Of a DNA stretch of 36,202 nt, positions 16,692 to 24,597 are shown piece by piece; position 1 is the stretch's first letter; each line of letters begins with the position of its first letter. A program made the translations under genes and the position numbers. This DNA is from NORP240 sp046047495 (GTDB lineage Bacteria; Pseudomonadota; Gammaproteobacteria; Pseudomonadales; Pseudohongiellaceae). Where the stretch lies: positions 1-36,202 of the forward strand of contig JBJOHV010000069.1 in assembly GCA_046047495.1 (NCBI GenBank), read 5' to 3'. The notes under the pieces are model-generated. The model saw only the letters and a program-made list of their open reading frames with translations. It ran no database searches and was not told the DNA's origin.

Positions 16692-16726
16692 GGTCGGCGT
16701 GGCCGACCTGTGCCGGCGAGTATACT
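16692..16726. promoter_or_regulatory. Operator-like palindrome and -10 box between the Sel1 and sirtuin genes
   Basis: A perfect 7-base inverted repeat GGTCGGC / GCCGACC (16692-16708, 3-base spacer) lies 12 bases before TATACT (16721-16726), a good -10 for the sirtuin gene. The palindrome covers the expected -35 position, where no good match is seen. It is the strongest symmetric site in this 93-base divergent region. Function is inferred. Confidence 0.4.
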
Positions 16727-16757
16727 GGCTGACTTCGAGGAAGGCGAAACCCTGACC

Positions 16758-17600
16758 ATGGCACCGGACCCATTGCTGCAATTTGTTGCAAATCATCCCC
16801 GCCTGCTGGTGCTCACGGGGGCCGGTTGCAGCCTGGCGTCCGGCATTCCCACCTACCGGGATGCGGCCGGGGAATGGCGGCGCAATGCGCCCATCCAGCA
16901 CCGGGACTTCGTCACCCGTCCCGACTGCCGGCGACGTTACTGGGCCCGCAGCTTTGCCGGCTGGCCCGCGGTGGCCTCGGCCCGGCCCAATGCCGCCCAC
17001 CGCGCCCTGGCGGCGCTGGAACAGGCCGGCCACGTGCAGCTGCTGGTAACCCAGAATGTGGATCGCCTGCACCAGCGGGCCGGTCAGCAGCGGATCATCG
17101 ATCTGCATGGTGCATTGGCTGAGGTGCTGTGCCTGCAGTGCGGAGACATATCCTCCCGAGAATCCCTGCAGGGGCGGCTGGCCCAGCTCAATCCACATCT
17201 ACAGGAAGAGGGCCACCTGGCGCCCGATGGAGATGCCGATGTGTCCGATGTGCTGGTGGAGCAGGTGGTGGTTCCCGACTGTGAACACTGTGGTGGCATT
17301 CTCAAGCCCCATGTGGTGTTTTTCGGTGATGGGGTGCCGCGGCAGCGGGTGGAGGCGATCGTCGACGAATTGGAGGGATGCGACGGCCTGCTGGTGGTGG
17401 GCAGCTCCCTGATGGTCTTTTCCGGGTACCGCTTCGTGCGTCACGCCCATCGGCTGGGCATCCCGGTGGCCTGCATCAATCCGGGCCTGACCCGGGCGGA
17501 TGAGATGTTCACCCTCAAGGTGGCCGAGGACTGTGGCATGGTTCTGCAGCAGCTGCTGGCCAAGCTCAGGGTGCCCGATCGAATACCCGCACCAGCTTGA
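16758..17600 (+). CDS. NAD-dependent protein deacylase, class II (SIRT4-like) sirtuin
   Basis: 280 aa sirtuin removing acyl groups from lysine with NAD. Motifs: GAGCS (21-25), GIPTYRD, TQNVD (98-102), catalytic His117 in DLHGAL, zinc cysteines C125/C128 and C175/C178, GSSL, and NPG. The segment GEWRRNAPIQHRDF followed by RRRYWARSFAGWP is characteristic of class II sirtuins (SIRT4 type) rather than CobB, suggesting lipoamidase, ADP-ribosyl or long-acyl activities known in that class. The ATG at 16758 is chosen because the conserved fold starts directly after; the frame is open about 900 bases further upstream, but that part lies antisense to the Sel1 gene. The 3' end overlaps the next minus-strand gene by 35 bases. 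Confidence 0.92.
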   Translation: MAPDPLLQFVANHPRLLVLTGAGCSLASGIPTYRDAAGEWRRNAPIQHRDFVTRPDCRRRYWARSFAGWPAVASARPNAAHRALAALEQAGHVQLLVTQNVDRLHQRAGQQRIIDLHGALAEVLCLQCGDISSRESLQGRLAQLNPHLQEEGHLAPDGDADVSDVLVEQVVVPDCEHCGGILKPHVVFFGDGVPRQRVEAIVDELEGCDGLLVVGSSLMVFSGYRFVRHAHRLGIPVACINPGLTRADEMFTLKVAEDCGMVLQQLLAKLRVPDRIPAPA

Positions 17601-18159
17601 TGGGGGCGCCGAAGTTGGCCGGCTTGATGACCAGCTCCACCCGCAGACGGGTGCCGTCGGCTTCCAGCACATAGGTCTCCTCGGTGTAGCCTCCGTCCCG
17701 CGGCCGGGCTTCCACCAGCAGGGCATCGCCATCGAACTCCGCGAAGGAATTGTCCAGCCCGCCCTGCTGAAAATAATCCGTGACCCCGGTGCTGCGGCTG
17801 CGGCCATCGCTGTAAAACACCCGCTGGTAGCCATCCTCGTAGACGAAGGTGAATTCCGGCTCCATGAAGGCGATGGTGAGTTCGTCATCGTAGGAGATGC
17901 GATCGTACAGTTCGTGCTCGGCGGGCCCGCCCCGGTAGCGATCCTCCTCTTTGCGGCCGAACCAGCGCCGCTGCACTTTGCCACCGGCGGCCTTGATGGC
18001 GGCCTCCACCTGCTCATCGGTGTTCTGGCTCAGGCTGTCGTTGATCACCCAGCGACCCACCAGGTCGGTGCGGATATCAATGGCCTGCTGGGCGCGGGCC
18101 ACGGGCCCCGGCACCAGCAGGCTAAGCAACAGGGCAAGCAGGGTCAGGCGCGATGTCAT
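17566..18159 (-). CDS. Exported protein of unknown function
   Basis: 197 aa with a clear Sec signal (MTSRLTLLALLLSLLVPG then ARAQ, cut near residue 23). The mature part begins VGRWVINDSLSQNTDEQVEAA and continues as an alternating hydrophobic, probably beta-rich chain with many charged loops (ELTIAFMEPEFTFVYEDGYQRVFYSDGR). This recalls small lipocalin- or calycin-like exported proteins, but I cannot assign a family. No cysteines are seen in the mature part. The start at 18159 is set by the signal peptide; the frame extends upstream without a recognisable N-terminus. Its last 35 bases overlap the sirtuin on the other strand. Confidence 0.72.
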   Translation of the reverse strand: MTSRLTLLALLLSLLVPGPVARAQQAIDIRTDLVGRWVINDSLSQNTDEQVEAAIKAAGGKVQRRWFGRKEEDRYRGGPAEHELYDRISYDDELTIAFMEPEFTFVYEDGYQRVFYSDGRSRSTGVTDYFQQGGLDNSFAEFDGDALLVEARPRDGGYTEETYVLEADGTRLRVELVIKPANFGAPIKLVRVFDRAP

Positions 18160-18212
18160 GGCAGGGTTTGTACCATATTTGGCCGGGTTACAGAACCGTG
18201 GCGGGATTGGGG

Positions 18213-18218
18213 TATACT
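18213..18218 (+). promoter_or_regulatory. Probable -10 box for the TPR-DUF2868-GTPase cluster
   Basis: TATACT at 18213-18218 lies 32 bases before the ATG at 18251, which has GGAGA as a ribosome site. A loose -35 (TTACAG, 18188-18193) is 19 bases away, so the promoter is weak or activator-dependent if real. Confidence 0.35.
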
Positions 18219-18250
18219 CCGGCCACACCAGTGATCCCGGAGACCGAACC

Positions 18251-19921
18251 ATGCATCGCAAGCTCTTGTTGTGCCTCGCCATCAGTGCCGTTGTCAGCGG
18301 CTTAACCTCCACACCCCTGGCAGCCCAGGACGAGCCACTGGCCGTCATCGTGGCCGGTGGCGGGGACTACAGTCGGTCCATTTCCACGGATTCCGAACTG
18401 GCCCAGCAATTCTATGACCAGGGCCTGCGCATGACCTGGAGCTTCTATTTTCCCGAAGCCATCGCCTCCTTCCAGGAGGCGGCCCGCCATGATCCGGACG
18501 AGCCCATGATCTATGCCGGCATGGCCCACGCCATGGGGCCCAATCCCAACAGCCGCTATGCCAACCTGCCGGATGATCCCCAGGGAGCGGGACTGGCGGC
18601 CATCACCAAGGCCATGGAACTGATCGACAACGGCACGCCGGTGGAGCAGGACCTGGTACGGGCCCTGATGGTGCTGTACGACAAGAACGCCATTCCCGAC
18701 AGTGCCGCCCGTGACCGGGCCTATCTTGAGGCCATGCGGGCCCTGTATGCCAAGTACCCCAACGATGCGGACATCGCCAGCATGTTCGCCGAGGCCTATA
18801 TGCAGATGGGGCGCTGGGATTACTGGGAGGCCGACGGTGCACCGCGACCCGGCACCGCTGACGCCCAGGCGGCGCTGGAACATGCCATGCTGCTGGAGCC
18901 CTATCATCCCGGCGCCAATCACCTGTATATCCACCTGATGGAAGCCTCCATGCAGCCGGAGAAAGCCCTGGCCGCCGCCCACAAGCTGGAAAACACCGTG
19001 CCAATTTCTGGTCACATGGTGCACATGCCGGGCCATATCTATCTGCGGGTCGGTGACTACGAGCGGGCCATCGATATCAACGAGCGGTCCCAGATCGTCG
19101 ACCTGCAATTCGCCGAGATCTGGGGGGAGACCAACTTCCCTAACATCGGAACCTATGGACTGTCGCACCGTACCCATGCCATGCATGCGCTGGATTTCGT
19201 GCGTTACGCCGCCTCCCTGCAGGGCACCTATGCCACTGCCATCGAGGCTGCAGAGCGGGGCGCCGCCAGCGTGGGCATAGCCCAGGAGGCGGTCAATCGC
19301 GGCCAGAAGCGCATCGTCAATTCCTGGCTGGTGGACAAGATGTTCGGCAAGTGGGAGCGCCTGCTGGGTATGGAAAAGAAGTACGGTGGCACACCCTATC
19401 TGGATGGCATGTGGAGCTACGTGATCGGCAGCGCCTATGTGGCCACCAACCAGATGCCCCAGGCCAGCTCGGAGCTGGAAAACATCCGACGCCAGGCTGC
19501 CGATGAAACAGTGGACCAGACCGGCGTGGGTCCCACGCCCGCATCCCAGCTGCTGACCATCGCCGGCTTCGCCCTGGAAGGTGAGATCAAGGAAGCCCAG
19601 GGTGACCTGAACGGTGCCATCGAGGCCTACAATCGGGCCGTGCAGCTGGAGGATACCAACAACTACACCGAGCCGCCCGACTGGTCCCAGCCTATCCGTC
19701 ATTATCTGGGTGCCGCCCTGCTGGATGCCGGCCGCCCTGCCGATGCGGAAACCGTTTATCGCCAGGATCTGGAGTGGAACCAGTACAACGGCTGGTCCAC
19801 CTGGGGTCTCTACCAGGCGCTGGAAGCCCAGGGCAAGGCGGAGGAGGCGGAGATCGTCAAGCGCCAGTTCGAGAGCCTGTGGCGCAACGCCGACGTGATG
19901 CTGGAACGTTCGCGTTTCTAG
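18251..19921 (+). CDS. Exported TPR protein
   Basis: 556 aa. A Sec signal (MHRKLLLCLAIS ... PLAAQ) precedes a long helical repeat chain. TPR-like units can be seen at SFYFPEAIASFQEAARHDPDEPMIYAGMAHA, at YLRVGDYERAIDINERS, and at GDLNGAIEAYNRAVQLED near the C-terminus. A His-rich centre, GANHLYIHLMEAS with SGHMVHMPGHIYLRVG, is conserved-looking and recurs in a family of exported TPR proteins often called only 'tetratricopeptide repeat protein'. No catalytic motif is evident. The stop is 4 bases before the DUF2868 gene, so they are likely translated from one mRNA, although that does not prove a shared job. Confidence 0.85.
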   Translation: MHRKLLLCLAISAVVSGLTSTPLAAQDEPLAVIVAGGGDYSRSISTDSELAQQFYDQGLRMTWSFYFPEAIASFQEAARHDPDEPMIYAGMAHAMGPNPNSRYANLPDDPQGAGLAAITKAMELIDNGTPVEQDLVRALMVLYDKNAIPDSAARDRAYLEAMRALYAKYPNDADIASMFAEAYMQMGRWDYWEADGAPRPGTADAQAALEHAMLLEPYHPGANHLYIHLMEASMQPEKALAAAHKLENTVPISGHMVHMPGHIYLRVGDYERAIDINERSQIVDLQFAEIWGETNFPNIGTYGLSHRTHAMHALDFVRYAASLQGTYATAIEAAERGAASVGIAQEAVNRGQKRIVNSWLVDKMFGKWERLLGMEKKYGGTPYLDGMWSYVIGSAYVATNQMPQASSELENIRRQAADETVDQTGVGPTPASQLLTIAGFALEGEIKEAQGDLNGAIEAYNRAVQLEDTNNYTEPPDWSQPIRHYLGAALLDAGRPADAETVYRQDLEWNQYNGWSTWGLYQALEAQGKAEEAEIVKRQFESLWRNADVMLERSRF

Positions 19922-19925
19922 GCCC

Positions 19926-21044
19926 ATGCTGCAGCGCTGCAGTGTCGCGCTGGGTCTGCTGGGTCTGATCGCCGGCTGCCTGGTGGCCCTGGGCATACTG
20001 TCCGGTGACGAGCAGGGGCGGGTCAATCTGCTGTATCTGCTGGCGCTGTTTGCCTTCCTGCCGGTGCTGGGCCTTCTGCTGAGCGTGGTATTCCTGCTGC
20101 ACCGCGCCGGCGGCGGGGCTGGGGGAGGCGGTCTGGCGGGCTGGTTGCTGGAACTGCCCTTGTTTCCCGCAGCCTGGCGCCGGGAGTTGACCATGGCCAG
20201 CCCCCTGCTGCGCAAATCCTGGTTGTTCTATCAAACACAGATTCTCGCCCTGGCCTTCGGCTGTGGTGGCCTGCTGGCCTTCCTGCTGCTGTTGCTGGGC
20301 AGTGATGTGAGTTTCGTGTGGCGCAGCACACTGCTGCAGGCCACGGATCTTTACCCGGCGCTGCAGGCCCTGGCGGTACCCTGGTGGTTCTGGACCGCGG
20401 CCCAGCCGTCCCTGGACCTGCTGCAACTGTCCCAGGACTTCCGCCTGGCCCAGCCGGAATACACCGCCCGGGTGCTGGGCCAATGGTGGCAGTATGCCCT
20501 GGCCGCCCAGTGCACCTACAACCTGCTGCCCCGTGCCATCATGCTGGTGGTGGCCCGCAGCGTCTACCTGCACAACCGGGCGGGCGGAAAATCCGCGCAG
20601 ACGACCGTACTGCCTGTCTCCACCTCTCTGAACCAGGTCCCGGCGAGCGGTCAGCTGGCGCCACTCGTCACATCCATTAACGAGAGTTATGGGTTGCTGG
20701 ATTGGGCCGCCGCGCCATCCCCCTGCCTTGACACAATCACCGCCGTCCTGGGACCGGCAGATCAGCACCTGGGTGCCGATCCCCTGCAACGGGAACCTGA
20801 GACACTGCTGCCCGGATTGCTGCCGGTCGTGGTGGTGCGCAGCTGGGAACCGCCCCTCGCTCAATTGCATGACTACCTGCTGCATCTTCCCGCATCACGG
20901 GGTTTGCTGCTGCCATTGAACTGGACCCAACAGGGTGTGCTGCCGCCCACCGAACCTCATCTGCAGGAGTGGCGGCGCTTCGCCGGCACCCTGGAGAACT
21001 GGGCGGTGCTGCAGCCATTCACCGCCGGAGGAACATCATCGTGA
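19926..21044 (+). CDS. DUF2868 inner-membrane protein
   Basis: 372 aa with four hydrophobic segments: about 6-26, 34-58, 105-125 and a weaker one near 195-215. The organisation (paired N-terminal helices, a SFVWRSTLLQ...PWW segment, then a soluble C-terminal part) matches DUF2868, a family that regularly sits immediately before a DUF3482-type GTPase, as here. The C-terminal part (about 250-372) is soluble and likely cytoplasmic, where it could meet the GTPase. Its TGA overlaps the GTG of the GTPase (GTGA), indicating translational coupling. The role is unknown; membrane anchoring of the GTPase is the simple hypothesis. Confidence 0.8.
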   Translation: MLQRCSVALGLLGLIAGCLVALGILSGDEQGRVNLLYLLALFAFLPVLGLLLSVVFLLHRAGGGAGGGGLAGWLLELPLFPAAWRRELTMASPLLRKSWLFYQTQILALAFGCGGLLAFLLLLLGSDVSFVWRSTLLQATDLYPALQALAVPWWFWTAAQPSLDLLQLSQDFRLAQPEYTARVLGQWWQYALAAQCTYNLLPRAIMLVVARSVYLHNRAGGKSAQTTVLPVSTSLNQVPASGQLAPLVTSINESYGLLDWAAAPSPCLDTITAVLGPADQHLGADPLQREPETLLPGLLPVVVVRSWEPPLAQLHDYLLHLPASRGLLLPLNWTQQGVLPPTEPHLQEWRRFAGTLENWAVLQPFTAGGTSS

Positions 21045-22411
21045 ATCCGGAATTCGCCGTGGTCGGCCACCCCAACAAGGGCAAGTCCTCCATCGTGGCA
21101 ACCCTGGCCCATGACGACAGTGTGGCCATCTCGGCCCAGAGTGGTACCACCAAAGTCACCGAGCGCTTTACCGTCAACGTCGGCAAGGGTCAGTACACAT
21201 TGATCGACACACCGGGTTTCCAGCGCCCGGCCCGGGTACTGGACTGGCTGCAGAAGCAGGCTGCCGGCGCCGACCAGCGGCAGGCGGCGGTTCAGCGATT
21301 CATCGAGAACAGCCAGTGTCGCCGGGATTTTCCCGACGAGGTGCAGCTGCTGACACCGATCCTGCGGGGCGCGGCAATTCTCTATGTTGTGGATGGTTCG
21401 CGGCCTTACGGAGCCGACTATGAGGCGGAAATGGAGATTCTGCGCTGGACCGGCCAGCCCAGCATGGCGCTGATCAACCCTATCGAGAACGAGGATCATG
21501 TGGGTGCCTGGCAGCAGGCACTGTCCCAGTACTTCAAAGTGGTGAAAGTGTTCAACGCCATGCAGGCGGATTTCGACAAACAGCTTTCCATCCTCGAGAC
21601 CTTTGCCTTGTTGCGGGACGACTGGCGTTCCGCCATCGGCATTCTGATCGCCGAATACCGCGGTCTGCGGCAGCGGCAGCGGGAGCAGAGCGTGGAAATT
21701 CTGGTGGAGCTGCTGAGCTTCCTGTGTTCCTACCAGGTGTCACAGGTGGTGGCCAGCCGCGAGCAGGCCCGGCAGCTGCAACCGGTTCTGGAACAACAGT
21801 ATCTCCACGCCATGAAAGAGCGGGAGGCCCGCAGCCACGATGCCTTGAAGGCCATTTATCAGTATCGCAATCTCAGCAGCCGGGCCGAGGCATTGTCATT
21901 CGAGGCCAATCTCTTCGATACCGAGAAGTGGATCATCTGGGGGCTCAACCGCCGTCAACTGGTGGCGGCCGCTGCCATGGCCGGTGCCGCGGCAGGCGCC
22001 GCAGTGGATGTGAGTCTGGCGGGTCACAGCCTGCTGCTGGGAGCCGTGGGCGGCGGCCTGCTGGCTGCTGGCAGCGCCTGGCTGGGTGCCGATCGCCTGG
22101 CGGAGTTCAAGGTGCTGGGTTTGCCGGTGGGTGGTTATGAGGCGCGCCAGGGACCCATCCGCAATCCCAACTTCCCTTATGTGGTGATCAGCCGCTTCCT
22201 GTTTCTTGAGCAGGCCTTGCGGCAGCGTACCCATGCGCGGCGTGACGTGCTGGTGATCGAAGCCGGGGACTTGGCGGCGCGAATCGAAACCCTGTCCCCC
22301 ACCGAGAAAAAGAATCTGCACAACGCGCTTGATCGTCTGCGTCGCCAGAAGCCAGTGGACGACCTTCCGGCCGCGCTGCAACCCCTGATCGAACAACAAG
22401 GGGGACACTAG
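21041..22411 (+). CDS. GTPase with DUF3482 domain (Era/TrmE-like G domain)
   Basis: 456 aa, starting at GTG 21041 with GGAGGAA upstream. The G domain shows G1 GHPNKGKSS (9-17), a TT pair for G2, and G3 DTPG (56-59). The G4 position reads NPIEN (146-150) instead of NKxD, so guanine specificity is doubtful by motif alone. A helical region follows (RGLRQRQREQSVEILVELLS), then a hydrophobic Gly/Ala-rich segment (about 310-345) that may insert in or lie on the membrane, and a C-terminal helical domain. The DUF2868 neighbour and overlap support a membrane-linked GTPase pair. The last codons (QQGGH and stop) lie inside a partial copy of the downstream palindromic element. Confidence 0.85.
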   Translation: MNPEFAVVGHPNKGKSSIVATLAHDDSVAISAQSGTTKVTERFTVNVGKGQYTLIDTPGFQRPARVLDWLQKQAAGADQRQAAVQRFIENSQCRRDFPDEVQLLTPILRGAAILYVVDGSRPYGADYEAEMEILRWTGQPSMALINPIENEDHVGAWQQALSQYFKVVKVFNAMQADFDKQLSILETFALLRDDWRSAIGILIAEYRGLRQRQREQSVEILVELLSFLCSYQVSQVVASREQARQLQPVLEQQYLHAMKEREARSHDALKAIYQYRNLSSRAEALSFEANLFDTEKWIIWGLNRRQLVAAAAMAGAAAGAAVDVSLAGHSLLLGAVGGGLLAAGSAWLGADRLAEFKVLGLPVGGYEARQGPIRNPNFPYVVISRFLFLEQALRQRTHARRDVLVIEAGDLAARIETLSPTEKKNLHNALDRLRRQKPVDDLPAALQPLIEQQGGH

Positions 22412-22535
22412 ATGGTAGGGACACTGATAACTTAATAACTTAAGGAGTGGTGGAGACACTGACAACTCAATAACAAAAGGCGGAAGCTATCATCTTGAGT
22501 TGCTTAAGTTATTAAGTTATCAGTGTCCCCTCTAC
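22400..22535. repeat. Palindromic element A (GGGGACACTGATAACTT family)
   Basis: Four related copies lie between the GTPase and the alkyl sulfatase: a partial one over the GTPase stop (22400-22413), a full one (22417-22444), a diverged direct copy (22452-22474), and an inverted one (22503-22531). The outer arms 22417-22444 and 22503-22531 are complementary apart from one extra base. Directly inside, CAACTCAA (22463-22470) pairs with TTGAGTTG (22495-22502), extending the hairpin past an 18-base bulge. GTAG flanks both ends reading inward (22415-22418; complement at 22532-22535), the tetranucleotide used by REP-associated tyrosine transposases in E. coli. No transposase is present. Confidence 0.85.
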
Positions 22536-22566
22536 AGCATATGGATTCAGCAGGAGAGAGGTTTAT

Positions 22567-24597
22567 ATGGCAATCACGCGACATTTGCAGGCTTGCACGC
22601 TAATGCAGGCCATGGCAGTACTGCTGGCAACTGCGCTTGTGGCAGTTCTGGGGACAACAGTTGCCGCACAGCAGGCCCCGACCCATTTCGATCCCAAGGG
22701 CAAGCCAGCCAGCGAATTCACCCGGGAGTTGCAGCGGCAGCAGCGAGCCATGCTGCCCTTCGAAGATGAACGGGATTTCGAGGAGTCCCGGCGGGGCTTC
22801 ATCGCCGCGCCGCCCTATCGTGAGGTTCGCGGTGCCAGTCTCAATGTGGTGTGGGACATGGATCGTTACAACTTTTTGCTGGACGGCACCGAGTTCGACA
22901 GTATCCATCCCTCCCTGCAGCGCCAGGCCACCCTCAATATGAATTACGGTCTGTTCGAGGTCGTGCCGGACTTCATTTATCAGCTGCGGGGTTTCGACCT
23001 CGCCAACATGACCCTCATCAGGGGTGACACGGGCTGGATCATCTTCGATACCCTGCTGACCCGGGAAACCGCCACTGTGGCCCTTGCTTTCGCCAACCAG
23101 CAGTTGGGTGAGCGGCCGGTAAAGGCCGTTGTGTATTCCCATTCCCATGCGGATCACTACGGCGGCGTGCTGGGAGTCACTACTCGGGAGGCAGTAGCCG
23201 CCGGCGAGGTGCAGATTGTTGCGCCTGCCGGGTTCCTCGAGGAATCCATTTCCGAATCCGTGTATGCCGGCAATGCCATGAGTCGCCGGGCCTCCTATCA
23301 GTACGGCAACGTGCTGCCCCAGAGCCCTTTCGGTCAGGTGGATTCCGCCATCGGCAAGGCCCTGGCCCGGGGCAGCAGCGGGTTGATCGCGCCTACCGTA
23401 AACATTACAGAGGATTTCGAGGAGCACATCATCGATGGTGTCCGCATGGTGTTCCAGAACACCCCGGGCACCGAAGCGCCGGCAGAGATGAATGCCTGGT
23501 TCCCGGAGCAGAAGGTGTTCTGGGCTGCGGAGAACATCAGTGCCACGGTGCACAATATCTATACCTTGCGGGGCACCCTGGTGCGGGATGCACTGCTGTG
23601 GTCCAAACACATCAACGAGGCGCTGTACCGTTTCGGTCAGGAAGCCGAAGTTCTGGTGGCCTCCCACAACTGGCCGCGCTGGGGCAATGACCGTATACAG
23701 GAAGTGATGCGGGCGCAGCGGGATGCATACGCCAATCTCAACAACCAGGTGATGCGGCTGGCCAACCAGGGGGTCACCATCAACGAGATACACAATGAAT
23801 ACCGGGTGCCCGCCAGCCTGCAGCAGCAGTGGAACGTGCGGCAGTACCATGGTTCGGAGTTCCACAATTCCCGCGCAGTCATCAACCGCTACCTTGGCTA
23901 CTGGGATGGCAATCCGGCCACACTTGCACCCCTGTCGCCGTCCGACAGTGCGCCCCTGTACGTGGAAATGATGGGTGGTGCGGCGCCTATTCTGGCCAAG
24001 GGGCGGGAGTTGTACGACCAGGGCCAGTACCGCCATGCCATGGAGATTCTCAATAAGCTCGTGTATGCCGAGCCGCAAAACACGGACGCCAAGGATCTGC
24101 TGGCGGATGTGTTCGAGCAGCTTGGCTACCAGTATGAGAGCGCCAGCATGCGCAATGTGTTCCTGTCGGCTGCCCGGGAATTGCGCAACGGCGCACCCCC
24201 AATGGGACCGCCCAGAGGTGCCAGCCCGGACACCGCCCGGGCCATGACCACCTCCCAGTTTCTGGACGCGCTGGCCATTCGGGTGGACAGCGGGGCGGCA
24301 GAGGGCATGGCGTTCACCATCAACCTCCTCACACCCGATACCAGGGAGAGTTTTGTCATCGAGATGAGCAACGGCACCCTCACCCATATTCCCGGCTACA
24401 CGGTGGATAATCCCGACGCCATGGTGCGCATCGATCGCAGGGAGCTGGATTCGGTGATCGCGGGAGAAACCAGCTTGCTGGGGCAGATTCGCGCTGCCCG
24501 GGGCGTGCTGGCGGGAGATGTTGCCGTGCTGGAGCAGCTGGAGTCGGTGCTGGTGACCTACGATGCAGGCTTCGAAATCATGCCCGGAACCCGATAG
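22567..24597 (+). CDS. Exported SdsA1-type alkyl sulfatase (metallo-beta-lactamase fold)
   Basis: 676 aa with an N-terminal signal (about 35 residues, TTVAAQQ). It hydrolyses linear alkyl sulfates such as SDS to the alcohol and sulfate using two zinc ions. The metallo-beta-lactamase domain carries HSHADHYGG (192-200), EE/EHIID and NTPGTEAPAEMNAWFPEQKVFWAAEN, all typical of the type III sulfatases. A helical dimerisation domain follows (YDQGQYRHAMEILNKLVYAEPQN), then a C-terminal SCP2-like hydrophobic-binding domain. The length agrees with Pseudomonas SdsA1 (about 660). AGGAGAGAGG precedes the ATG. The 3' end overlaps malate synthase by 40 bases on the other strand. The released alcohol could feed the oxidases and acyl-CoA enzymes nearby; that link is inference. 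Confidence 0.92.
   Translation: MAITRHLQACTLMQAMAVLLATALVAVLGTTVAAQQAPTHFDPKGKPASEFTRELQRQQRAMLPFEDERDFEESRRGFIAAPPYREVRGASLNVVWDMDRYNFLLDGTEFDSIHPSLQRQATLNMNYGLFEVVPDFIYQLRGFDLANMTLIRGDTGWIIFDTLLTRETATVALAFANQQLGERPVKAVVYSHSHADHYGGVLGVTTREAVAAGEVQIVAPAGFLEESISESVYAGNAMSRRASYQYGNVLPQSPFGQVDSAIGKALARGSSGLIAPTVNITEDFEEHIIDGVRMVFQNTPGTEAPAEMNAWFPEQKVFWAAENISATVHNIYTLRGTLVRDALLWSKHINEALYRFGQEAEVLVASHNWPRWGNDRIQEVMRAQRDAYANLNNQVMRLANQGVTINEIHNEYRVPASLQQQWNVRQYHGSEFHNSRAVINRYLGYWDGNPATLAPLSPSDSAPLYVEMMGGAAPILAKGRELYDQGQYRHAMEILNKLVYAEPQNTDAKDLLADVFEQLGYQYESASMRNVFLSAARELRNGAPPMGPPRGASPDTARAMTTSQFLDALAIRVDSGAAEGMAFTINLLTPDTRESFVIEMSNGTLTHIPGYTVDNPDAMVRIDRRELDSVIAGETSLLGQIRAARGVLAGDVAVLEQLESVLVTYDAGFEIMPGTR

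Noticed and set aside
15855..16757. Long plus-strand open frame continuing upstream of the sirtuin
   Set aside because: It is antisense to the Sel1-repeat gene, has no sirtuin homology before 16758 and shows only mirror composition of a GC-rich coding strand.
18302..20215. 637-codon minus-strand open frame
   Set aside because: Antisense to the TPR and DUF2868 genes, which have a signal peptide, family features and ribosome sites; the shadow has none.
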